Assembly (NCBI GenBank): GCA_047967505.1
Contig: CM106538.1
DNA: 64,000 nt
Strand: one strand, 5' to 3'
Source of the DNA: Dipteris shenzhenensis
Lineage: Eukaryota > Polypodiophyta > Polypodiopsida > Gleicheniales
Both the position numbers and the translations under genes were made by a program. The notes under the pieces are model-generated. The model was not told the DNA's origin and made no database searches. It worked only from the letters and a program-made list of their open reading frames with translations. Below are positions 19,289-28,930 of the stretch, in pieces. Every line of letters starts with the position of its first letter. Within the stretch, counting starts at the first letter, position 1.

Positions 19289-19982
19289 CTACAAAGAGTA
19301 TTTGTCGCTGGCTTGGTTTAACGCAAACACCTCCGCGATTTGCCTGACTGTGAAATTTGGATTGAAGTTCATCAAAGCACGTAGACCCCTTTCATCCTCC
19401 TCCCCCCACATCACATATTCCTTTTTCCTTGTATGCAGTTGTAGCGGGTATATTGTTGGTGGTTCTTCGCTTTCATCTATTAGCAAGTGGTAGCAAACCC
19501 TTTGCTAGTCGTTGCCCATGATCAAAATTGTTTGCAATGCTTGACCATTCGTACATGAGCAATTTGAATTTTCAACAATTGCAAAAAGTGCAACAGAACA
19601 TCAAGCACTAATAGTCTGGATGATGCGGAGTTGCTCAACAGCGAAGCCACATATGCTCTAGGTATATCGTCAAGTCTCATGCATTCCTTGGTCTTTATTG
19701 CAAAGAGGAGGAACGGTGATGTGCATTTGGGGCAGTGCAGCAACTAGTGTGTCACACAGTTTCGTGATGAGTAGGCTAGCTATGGTAATCTTCGAAAGGA
19801 AGGAGCGCCAATAAGCATGTGATTACGTCTCTGTTGGGTTGGTTAGCATCTCCAAATGCTTCCAACTTAGCTAAATCAAAACCATGCAAATCAAGTGTTT
19901 GATGCTTCTTTTGATAATCGAGGCAATATCCATCTCCTCGAGCAGTGACAGGATAGACCAAGGTGAGATTGAAGCACCTCAA
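19289..19982 (-). pseudogene. OTU-like cysteine protease fragment (tentative)
   Basis: The frame 19982-19776 contains VYPVTARGDGYCLDY, resembling the catalytic-cysteine box of OTU proteases (GDGxC). The frame 19486-19289 contains YVMWGEEDERGLRALMNF, resembling the following WG-x-E block of OTU domains. Between them 19743-19522 is in another frame. OTU-type proteases are known passengers or fusions in some Helitron/Helentron elements, which fits the position immediately upstream of Rep. The similarity is by eye only, and the catalytic histidine is not identified. Confidence 0.4.
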
Positions 19983-19990
19983 GAGAAATC

Positions 19991-20650
19991 ACAACGCGTA
20001 TTGCACCATTGTTTGATGTGAAATTTGGTTTTCCACTTGCTCTTGTAATCATGAAAGGGTTACTTTAACCAAGAATAGTGTGACTTATTTGGAGTGTGGT
20101 ATAAGTTAAAATGCAAACCATTCGGAGTAGAACAATTCCAATCGCTTAATATTGAAGCCAAAAAAAAAGGAAAGGACTCGAATGAGCACCTCTTTATTAA
20201 TTACATTTCGCAATGCACGTGCTTGGTCTCTACTAATAGAAATAAATCAGAGTAGCAAAGGGAGTAGAACCCCAGTGGAGTAATGAACATGCAAAGAACA
20301 TCGAGATGAAGAATTTGCTATATGGAAAAGTGTAACTTTCATAAAATGTAGAAAGATGGTTACATTAGCCCGTGTGTTATTTCAAAATGGGGCAATAGCA
20401 CCACCATAAGAGCAAGCCCACACCATAGAAATCAACCAACTGCAAATCTCTACACACTGCATAAGGAAAGCATTAAAAAGATCTAAAAAATCGAAATAAA
20501 CTATCACATCGATGCAGTGAAGTGTCAATCTGCATCAAAAGCAATAACATGGCCGGAACTGTTGATGGTGAAGAAGCCCATTGGCTTCAACTGAAGTAGC
20601 ATTGTCTAAATGCGCAAGATGTTTTCATTGTAAAGCACTAGGAAAGGTGT
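19991..20650. other. Short region without genes between Rep and RPA-like relics
   Basis: No frame of interest on either strand; mixed AT-rich sequence with a short A-run (20160-20168). Probably decayed internal Helentron DNA. Confidence 0.4.
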
Positions 20651-21690
20651 CTACAAAATGAGAGAACATCGTCCACATGGCTGCCGAACGATGACTTGAA
20701 CGGTAATCTTTGAGCCGTCTTGCATCAATATTTTGCCCTTCAATGATGGAACAGCTACAACTACATGAAGAGCATCACAGGTGAAGCAGAATGGCAGCTT
20801 GACTGGATCATGGCTCACCCTGCTGCCAGAACAGATGGAACATGTGTACTCCAGCCAGCTAACCATTCAAACCAGTGAAGTGTAGAATGCTAAACCTGCC
20901 CATGAGACAAAGTTTGCTAAGCCTCGCGTAAATGAGTGTGTTCTAAAAGGAAAAAGGATTTGGAGGACTTACTTTTCTATCGTATCCCAAATCAGAGACT
21001 TAATCGATAAACACTTGCTTCAGGTCTTCCCCTTGCGTGCCCTTAGGAATGTCAGATGCACAACGAGTCATGTGCACACATGTAAGAAACATTCCTGAGA
21101 GTGTGCATGACTATCCCATTCTCATTGAATTCTTGGATCAGTTGTGCTTGAACATTCTCGATCGTTCACAAATGTTAACTATTCCAAAACTCAAATGTCA
21201 GTTAACTGTAGAAGTGTGGACATAAGAATTGAAGCAAAGTGTTGATATACACTCACCATAGCCCAGTGTGGTCCATCCACGATAATTACTTGATCATTGA
21301 GACCAACCTTTGAATCCACTTTGATCATGTCGAAAACGATGGTGCTAGCTACAATGGATATGTTACCTAAGGCTGACTTGATGGTGGAGGATGCCCAAGG
21401 AAAGTGTAGTGCAATTGTTGTCTCAGGCAAGAATGAAATAGTACCATCGAAGGGCTCCCCCGCATATTATAGCAGTTGTTGCGTTAACATGTAGGGAATA
21501 ACTTGCCGTCCCACCCTCTCCAGTGGCCTTAGGAACAACTGTAGCACCCTCAATGCAATAGAATGAATCCACCTCTAAGTAGTCTTTGTATTGGTCAACA
21601 AATGCACGTGGGACAACTAAGGTTATGGTGTCAAAGACACCAATCCATTACGTCTGCGTGAATGCAAATGGGATAGTTGGGATTGCGTGC
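20651..21690 (-). pseudogene. RPA-like single-strand DNA-binding protein relic (tentative)
   Basis: From about 21640 downwards the minus strand reads FDTITLVVPRAFVDQYKDYL, EVDSFYCIEGATVVPKATG and YSLHVNATTAI, which has the look of an RPA OB-fold. A shifted frame continues VFDMIKVDSKVGLNDQVIIV. At 20866-20651 follows WLEYTCSICSGSRVSHDPVK, LPFCFTCDALHV and GSKITVQVIV, a CxxC...CxxC zinc ribbon as in the C-terminal OB-fold of RPA70. RPA70-like genes are frequent companions of plant Helitrons. The relic lies on the same strand and upstream of Rep. Frame breaks are many, so identification is moderate at best. Confidence 0.4.
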
Positions 21691-22429
21691 ATGGAAGGTA
21701 CCATATTTAGCTAGAACCTTGTATTCCAATGCAAAGCGATGTCGTATGAATTCAGACAAGACATCAATTGTGAGTGTAGGCAAAGAGTTCCCTCCCCAAG
21801 CAAAATTCTCTGACAATGGGACAATAGGCCCTACACTACAATGGGCACTACGTAAAGGAGGTGTGTCACTACGCCTCTCTTTCAACGATGTCTTGGATGT
21901 GGCATCATCTTCGGAAAGTAATTTGATGCAAGAATGCTTGGATGCTATAAATGAACGGGATGCATGTAGTGAGAATACTATCTTCTAATAAAACTCATAT
22001 TACAATTAAAAGAATCATGACTATCCATAATATGAAAGGTGTTTTTTTTTTCAAAGAAGCGTAAATTTGCAAGGAAAATATCCAAAAACATTGACTGAAA
22101 TTGGAGAAATTCACAACGAAGAAACTAAAACATAGATGCTTTGAAAGAGAATTTGCAAAAAAAAAAAGGAAAATAAGTTGATAAATGTGATGTTGTTCAA
22201 TTGGAGAAAATAACAATATCCAAAAAGAAACATACATTAAAAAAAGCCAAATACTAAACAACATCTGCTACAAGTCTTATTGGCCTATATGAGGCGACAA
22301 TACATGTATTCTCGAATATCTACTTCAATCCAACACTTCTATGTCTGTAGTCAGAGTCTATGCTATAAGTTAAGAGTATAGCAGCAGCCCTTCCGGTAGT
22401 TTCCTATGGATTTCGTTGATTGATGTTTG

Positions 22430-23172
22430 TTATTATCCTTCAAGTTGTTGGCGTCCTCATTCGTCACCATGAAGACGCAAGCGTCTGCGGGCAGCGCCCC
22501 GAACGTGCCTAGCCTATTATCTTTCTTTCTTCCCCAAAAAACTGCAATAAGGTTGCTCCGCTCCTCTCATTCTCTTGAGCTTGCTCTCTCACCACACAAA
22601 CACCTTGCACTGTCTGTACTCAGTCTAAATGCAGTCCCTCCTCCAAATATCGTCGCTGCTTGCAACCACTTAGTGAAACTAGAGCTTTGGCTCTTGAGAC
22701 AGTACCTTACAAGAGTTTTGGATTGATTAATATTTGTTTGGGTTTTTTGTAGAACTGCGGAAACGTCGTATGAGAGTAGCTCATGATTTTGAAATTTGGC
22801 TTGGCAAACGACCGGTAAAGGAGGAGGCTCAGACAGCGGATACTGGTTATCCTGCGAGCGGTAGTAATTTCACACTTCCAATTTGATTTTATAGCACTCG
22901 TGTGTAGGGGTTTGCGATAGCTTTTTACTTATTCTGATTTTTAACGGTGACAGGTGTTGGTTGTTTGATTACTGGTGCGGCACACAAGCAACGTCCTGTT
23001 ATTCCCTGTCCGCAATCAGACCAACGCCCTGCAGTTGCATCACAGCATATTGTGGGTTCATCCAGAAGTGCCAAAGGGAGCTCATTTGGAAAAGACCAGA
23101 AAATTGAGAAGGGAGGGAGGAAATCGCTGAAGAGAGCTTTCCGATGCAGCCAAGTTTGCATATGAAGAGGGT
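22430..23172 (+). other. Exon-like gene fragment of unknown function
   Basis: An open stretch at 22427-22726 (MKTQASAGSAPNVPSLLSFF onward, Ser/Leu-rich) is followed by an AG acceptor at 22751-22752. An exon-like segment follows (22753-22860; frame ELRKRRMRVAHDFEIWLGKR, PVKEEAQTADTGYPASG), then a GT donor at 22861. A CAG acceptor at 22951-22953 begins the next segment (GVGCLITGAAHKQRP, GRKSLKRAF). The intron of 93 bases joins the two segments in the same phase. I do not recognise the protein. It is either a remnant of a host gene or a fragment captured by the neighbouring rolling-circle element. Confidence 0.45.
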
Positions 23173-24235
23173 GAGCGTGATTTCGATTTGAGGTTTTCGA
23201 ATATTTAGTAATATTGATGGAATTACTTGGGACGACGCAATTACATGTATGGTTGTTGTGCAGGATACTTCTTTAAAAATCCCCGCTTTCATATGTACTG
23301 CAGTACATAGATAGCTGGTTGTATCGTGGGCGCACTGGCAGCAACTTCTGAGTGCGATAACACTTCCATACAGCAATCAGACGTCTACACCTCCTCTTTC
23401 ACTTCGCATAGAGGTTGGTCCACTTTTAACAGGCAGACAAAAAGAGACGTAAAATCACAGAGAAACAAGAACTTTAACCTCTTCTTCAAGGACAACTTGC
23501 ATGCATCAGTCGTATACCGATAGCATCTCCTTCAATTCCATGAAAAGATCCCATGTCAGATGTCACGCACAACTTCTCCAACTCTGCAAAACGAAATATT
23601 TTTTGAGTAAGAACTTAATACGAAGAAAGGGAAGAATGAGCGACAAAGGAAGGAAGCGAAGAAGGAAGCAACAACAGAATGAGGTGGGTATTATACCCCT
23701 CTCAAACTCTTTGATGTCTGTGTCCACAGATTCAATGGGCAATTCTCAGTGAGGTGCCATCGGTTGAGTAAGCAGGGGAATGAAGACAAACGTAAGTATT
23801 GGCTGACTAGCGAGGAGAATGTGAAGACAACGAAGGCATAGGCTGCTTTTATATCCGTCGTGGATGGTATCGCCGATCGGCCAAGGAAAAGAAAGAACCC
23901 AAGAAATTTCCAACCGCTGCAGCACTTCGACAGACTCAAAGGTTCCCATCGCCTGTTCGTATTGCAAGAGAGCCAAAAGCAGCAGCAGCAACGCAATCAC
24001 CACCTTGTTTAACCAATCGAAAGAAAGAAACTTCGAATTGCCAGCACCACAACTGAGTCCACAGATCGCTCGAAGGCTCGTTGGATCTCGAAAAGGCAAG
24101 ATGGACACCGCCACGAGAACACAATACGCAAATCCGCAGACAAGCGAACACCAAAAACTGTAAGAGTCATGCAACAGGAACCACCACGATCCTCTGAGCA
24201 ACGGACCATCTGGTCGAACAAATCGCTGCAGAAGT
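23173..24235. other. Region without recognisable genes
   Basis: GC content is higher than in the flanks, and open frames exist on both strands (minus 23746-24282, plus 23864-24163). None contains a known motif. It may be downstream sequence of the exon-like fragment. Confidence 0.4.
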
Positions 24236-24453
24236 CGATACGGTGATTGAAGGGCTCTAAAAACGCTGGAGCAACAAGCCATAACATCACCCTAACGCAT
24301 GGAATCGGCAAATAAGAGCGCAGCGACAACACAAGGAACTAGCAGGAGTCCATAGGATGATTGAAAGGCTCCGGAAACGCTGGAGCAATAGGCCATAACA
24401 TCACCCTGGTGCGTGGAATCGGCAAGCGCAGCGATAGCAGCAGGAACTAGCAG
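24236..24453. repeat. Tandem duplication, about 112-bp unit
   Basis: Two adjacent copies share AACGCTGGAGCAA, GCCATAACATCACCCT, GGAATCGGCAA and GGAACTAGCAGGA in the same order, first at 24236-24350 and again at 24351-24453 with small deletions. Confidence 0.8.
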
Positions 24454-24619
24454 GACCACGAAAAAAGGAGATGAAGAAACAGAACAGCGTGGAAGCAAAC
24501 AAGCCATGCAAGCTAATCAGGTGGAAGACACGTGGTTGCATGCAACAATTAGAGTTGGTTGCATGCAAGTCGTCCGCATAAATCATAAATAGGAAATCGC
24601 AAAGCCAAATCAAAACCAT

Positions 24620-24690
24620 AGATTCATCGTTTCTCAAAGAGACTTATACTTTACATAAGCCTCATCGTTTCTCAAAGAGACTTATAGGCC
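24620..24690. repeat. Short tandem duplication, about 39-bp unit
   Basis: TCATCGTTTCTCAAAGAGAC followed by TTATA occurs twice, about 39 bases apart. Just upstream GTTGCATGCA also occurs twice (24535-24566). Confidence 0.75.
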
Positions 24691-25076
24691 AAAAAAAGAA
24701 GCGAAGTTTAACTAGATCGGAAAGTATGGATCATCATTGTAACTAATCTTCTTTTTTTCCCCCTTATATTAATATATCTAGAAAGTATTTCCAAGGGAAA
24801 AAAAACTCTTCTACTTATTTCACCTAAATTTGCAATTGTAGATTACATTTAAGGTCTTAAATCCCTTAGCAATTTTTGCCCACCCATGCACTCGATTTTC
24901 AATACAGCATGAGGTTATCCCTTGGCTAGAAATTGTATTCTACTTGCAGTGTTAGGCGCATGCAACCACAATTTCAGAATGCTTCTAACATTGCATTTCA
25001 AACTCCATTAGGAATTTATTATACTTTCGAGGTTATCATCACCTTCTACTCTCAAATCTCAGTTATTTCATCCCCA

Positions 25077-25190
25077 TGTGTGGCTTTCATGCTAGATTAT
25101 GTGCATTCTTATGTGGCTTTCATGCTAGATTCTGTAGACTTTTCTATCACGGCTTTCATGCTAGATTCTGGACACTCTTTTGTGGCTTTA
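25077..25190. repeat. Short minisatellite in the copia relic
   Basis: GGCTTTCATGCTAGATT occurs three times at about 34-39-base spacing. On the minus strand this repeats the residues ESSMKA in the frame of the relic. Confidence 0.75.
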
Positions 25191-25990
25191 GCTATGGATT
25201 CATGGACTATTGAGAACATGGATTTTGGTGCTGCTTTCCTTCCATACAAGTCTGACAGAATTTGTGTAGCCAATGATTGGTCCACCATTTCAGACCATGC
25301 ATCATCTCCCATAATTATATATCCAACATGGATAAATCTCGGTCTTAGACTGTACGACAACATCATGTTTGTTGAAAATCATGTTCCTTGCAATTTGACT
25401 CATGGATAGAAAGTTCTTTCATAAATTTGAGATGTAATATAGCTCCTTGAGTACCTTTTCCTCTTTGATAGTGGTCTTCAATGGCAAAGTTGTAGCATTT
25501 GCAACCTTTGCATTTGCTAGATCCAATTTGGCATTTCTAGAGCCATTCTATCTTAAACCCATTTTCTTTCCCCAGCAATCCCTATCAAATTGTTCTAGTT
25601 TGCCATAGTTGAAGCATGTCTTGTACTTCTTGTCAAATCTATTCTTCCTGACACTCGAATCCCTATCTGACTTGCTCTTTGTTGAGTCTCCCTTTTGTCG
25701 TTCCATTTTCCTTCAATTTTGCTAAGTTTCTTCTCTTGCGCCTCTTGTTGCAAGAGAATGGTACCAACTATTTGAAAATAATCAATGCCAACCTTTGTCC
25801 TTCAATCATGGTCATCACAAACCCTTTGTGTCTTTGAGGAAGCATGCTCATTACTAATTTGGCAATCTAGGACTATTCTATCTTTTGACTAATTTTAGCA
25901 AGTTAATCTCACACGACCTTCAACTTTGTGATGTAGCCAGGCATTGAATCTCCATCAATCTTCATGTTGTAAAGATCAATCTCAGGTATT
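25100..25990 (-). pseudogene. Ty1/copia gag and protease-region relic
   Basis: Reading the minus strand from about 25990: NMKIDGDSMPGYITKLKVV (gag). Near 25620 it reads YKTCFNYGKLEQFDRDCWGK, a zinc knuckle whose second Cys and His are replaced. Near 25455 it reads KVLKELYYISNL, a stop, then KNFLSMSQIARNMIFNK. The last block matches the 'VLYVPxLxKNLLSxxQ' signature between protease and integrase of copia elements. Stops and frameshifts are frequent, and no integrase or polymerase follows downstream, so this is a 5' fragment. Confidence 0.75.
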
Positions 25991-26890
25991 AGAGATATGT
26001 TGTGAGACCTCAGGTGACAAGGTCAACTAGGCCAAATTAGTTGGCTTTCTCATGCTTGGGAGATCTAGGACTAGGGGGACACATGAGGTTTCAGGTGGAT
26101 TCCACATGGTCACAATATGAGATACCTTGGTTGCCAAGTGGGCATTGGAAGTTTATTCGAGTAGCAGAGACCACTTGTCGATGACGCAAGCTTTTATATT
26201 AGAGCTTATCCAAACTCTCTCATAAGTCTTCTGACACAACATCACACTTGCTATTGTGCACACAATCGTATAGTCTGATCGAAAATTCGATGCACACACA
26301 AAAAATTTCTTTGTGTCACACGGCATGGTTCCAGGGTGGTCACACGTTTGTCACGAACAGAGAGTGTCATATTAAATTCTAAATTTCTCACTCATTTTAG
26401 ATTAAATGTTATTGAAACTTTGTAATGGTCTCTTTGCATTATGTAGAGCTTAACTTGATTTATTGGTAATTTTTTGAATGATTTATCTAATTATAAATAA
26501 TTATTATAATAATAAAGTCATAAAATACATGCATTTTAGTAGCACACCACATTTTTTTAGTATTTTGAATAATTAAGCAAATCCAATTCGGTGGAAGGTT
26601 AGTAGGCACATAAGGGTGTGTGGTTGAATCATCAAATCCCAAATCCAACGGTTAGATTTAGGAAGATTGAAGTTTAATTTTTACTTTTACTCCTTAGAGG
26701 ATCAACAAAGAATATTAAAAATAAATCTAGTAATTCTCAAACATGACCAAACATTTCAAAAATGTCAATATTTTTAGTCCTCTGCATGATGAATAAGAGG
26801 AAAAAATTTTGGTTAAATTTGAGTAAGGGAAAAACATACGATATGGCCTCCAACAATTAAATCTCCCTTTTGTGGGGGAAAAAGGGCCAC
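25991..26890. other. Region without genes
   Basis: AT-rich sequence with no coding signal. Nothing structured is seen apart from short A/T runs. Confidence 0.45.
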
Positions 26891-26934
26891 CCAAGCCTAA
26901 TACCAAGACAAGGTAGGCTTGGTATTAGGCTTGG
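26891..26934. repeat. Perfect 17-bp inverted repeat
   Basis: CCAAGCCTAATACCAAG at 26891-26907 is followed after 10 bases by its exact reverse complement at 26918-26934. This makes a stable hairpin. Confidence 0.9.
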
Positions 26935-26979
26935 TGAGGTAGGCTAGGAGCATCACTGACCCTAGTGGCAAGCCTTTGG

Positions 26980-27320
26980 AGTCTGCATGCTGCCCATGTG
27001 GAAGGTTGAGTCATCAAAACCATGCCACGTTGTTAGACCATGTGGTGCCATCTCATCAAGGAGATGTGACATCACTCCTTGCCATGTCACCTTACATTGC
27101 CACACGTGCTGCCACATGTGCCACCTCATCATTCCACATCATGAGCCATGTGATCACACAATGCCACCTTGGCATACCTCCTCAACCTTGCCACGTCACC
27201 AATCCCTCCACCTCGATTTGCCATGTCAATCTATCACCTCATGAATGCCAACTCATCATGCCACATCACCTTTCAATGTCATGGAAGAGACTATATTACC
27301 ACATCATGACCATGCATGGT
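26980..27320. repeat. Degenerate TGCCAC(A/G)TCA-rich tract
   Basis: About 340 bases are filled with variants of GCCACATC, GCCACGTCACC, CCACATGTG and CATCATG at irregular short spacing. It appears to be an old short-unit tandem repeat. It leads directly into the palindrome array. Confidence 0.6.
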
Positions 27321-27366
27321 GCCACATCAGCCAGATGTATACACATGATGATGTGCGAGGCATACA

Positions 27367-27557
27367 ATACCTCGATCGAGGTATATGACCTGGGTGAGGC
27401 ATACAATACCTCGATCGAGGTATATGACCGAGGACACCTAGGGATACCTCGATCGAGGTTTATACATGCGTAATGCACTGAATACCTCGATCGAGGTATA
27501 TGGTTTGATCAAGGTATATGATCTGGGCTCTGGGCATAGCAGACCTCGATCGAGGTA
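27367..27557. repeat. Array of five ACCTCGATCGAGGT palindromes
   Basis: The 14-bp perfect palindrome ACCTCGATCGAGGT occurs at about 27369, 27408, 27446, 27484 and 27543; the first four are usually extended to TACCTCGATCGAGGTA. Spacing between the first four is 38-39 bases. A degenerate half site (TTTGATCAAGGTATA) lies between the fourth and fifth copies. The intervening sequence is only partly conserved (GCATACAA, TATATGACC), so the palindromes are more conserved than the spacers. Confidence 0.9.
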
Positions 27558-27569
27558 TTTGAAATCCAC

Positions 27570-28690
27570 ACAAGATTTGGTGCCCAACTGATTTGGTATG
27601 CACCACGTGGAAGGACAGTTGCGTACATTTTTACAATCCCTACTAGCATGACTACGTATGAAAAATGGCACACATACTAATAAAATATGCACGTGGACTT
27701 ATCTGTTGGGGATGAAACTTCACACGACTCTTAGGCTACCCTGGACGTACATCCATGCAAGATTTGGTCTCCAACTGATTTGGTATGCGCCACGTGGAAG
27801 GACAAATGCGTACATTTTTACAATCCCTACTAGCACGACTACGTGTGAAAAATGGCGCACGTACTAACGAAATATGCATGTGGACTTATCTGTTGGAGAT
27901 TAAACTTTGCACGGCTCTTAGGCTGCCGTAGACGTCATCCATGCAAGATTTGGTCTCCAACTGATTTGGTATGCGCCACGTGGAAGGACAGCTACGTACA
28001 TTTTTACAATCCCTACTAGCACGACTACGTATGAAAAATGGCGCACGTACTAATGAAATACGCACATGGACTTATTTGTTGGGGACGAAACTTCACACGT
28101 CTCTTAGGCTACCCTAGACGTACATCCACGCAAGATTTAGTCTCCAACTGATCTGGTATGCGCCACGTGGAAGGACAAATGTGTACATTTTTACAATCCC
28201 TACTAACACGACTAAACCCTAAACCCTAAACCCTGAATCCTAAATCCTAAACCCTGTTGGGGACGAAACTTCACACGCCTCTTAGGCTACCCTAGATGTA
28301 CATCCACGTAAGATTTGGTCTCCAATTGATTTGGTTTACGCCACGTAAAAGCAATCCCTACTAGCACGACTAAACCCTAAACCCTAAACCCTGAACCCCA
28401 AATCCTAAACCCTGTTGGGGACGAAACTTCACACGCCTCTTAGGCTACCCTAGATGTACATCCATGCAAGATTTGGTCTCCAACTGATTTGGTATGCGCC
28501 ACGTGGAAGGACAAATGCGTACATGTTTACAATCCCTACTTAAACCCTAAACCCTGAACCCTAAATCCTAAACACTATTGGGGACGAAACTTCACACGCC
28601 TCTTAGGCTACCCTAGACATACATCCACGCAAGATTTGGTCTCCAACTGATTTGGTTTGTGCCACGTAGAAGCAATCCCTACTAGCACGA
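27570..28690. repeat. Satellite of about 158-188 bp with telomere-like segments
   Basis: Seven copies of a unit beginning near AAGATTTGGTCTCCAACTGA start at about 27574, 27759, 27943, 28131, 28310, 28468 and 28632. Shared blocks are TGCGCCACGTGGAAGGACA, TTTTTACAATCCCTACTA and ACGAAACTTCACACG. In the last three complete intervals the middle of the unit is replaced by (AAACCCT)n-type repeats (28212-28256, 28371-28414, 28541-28576), including variants such as GAATCCT and AATCCT. AAACCCT is the plant telomere heptamer, here interstitial. Confidence 0.9.
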
Positions 28691-28691
28691 C

Positions 28692-28930
28692 TGGAATGTA
28701 CTAACATAAATGTGAGTATAATAATTGAATCCCACTTTGACACCTTGTTAAGAGGAATGGCATGTATGGATTATTCTCACTGATGCGGTATTGAGAGGTT
28801 GGTTATTAATGGATTACTCTCACTAGGTGTTTAAAAAGGGCAATAGTAGATGTTTGCAATTGATTTAGTTTGACATTGAAAACTAGTCTAGTAGTATAGT
28901 AGGATAGATGTTTGATAGGAAAAACACACA
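28692..28930 (+). mobile_element. Dispersed repeat fragment, inverted copy at 54536-54778
   Basis: The segment starting AATGTACTAACATAAATGTG is found in reverse complement at 54536-54778, about 90 percent similar by eye. It begins exactly where the satellite ends. The end TGTACTAACA resembles an LTR start, but no second end is identified. Confidence 0.7.

Larger units (their letters stand above)
13685..19990 (-). mobile_element. Helentron-type rolling-circle transposon, decayed
   Basis: On the minus strand the domains read in order: OTU-like segment, Cys-containing DUF6570-like segment, Helitron-like N-terminal domain with HUH Rep, the conserved Rep-helicase linker, Pif1-type helicase, and exonuclease/endonuclease/phosphatase (EEP) endonuclease. 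Fusion of an endonuclease to the C-terminus of Rep/helicase defines Helentron/Helitron2-like elements rather than canonical plant Helitrons. Multiple stops and frameshifts and one internal insertion (14841-15597) make this copy dead. Terminal hairpin and end sequences could not be identified, so the borders are those of the coding relic. Confidence 0.88.

Noticed and set aside
23746-24282. 178-codon minus-strand frame with hydrophobic stretches
   Set aside because: No recognisable domain, partly overlaps a tandem duplication, and competing frames are open on the other strand.
27367-27557. CRISPR-like regular spacing of a repeat
   Set aside because: The repeat is a 14-18-bp palindrome with 20-25-base, partly similar spacers; the context is eukaryotic and no cas genes exist.
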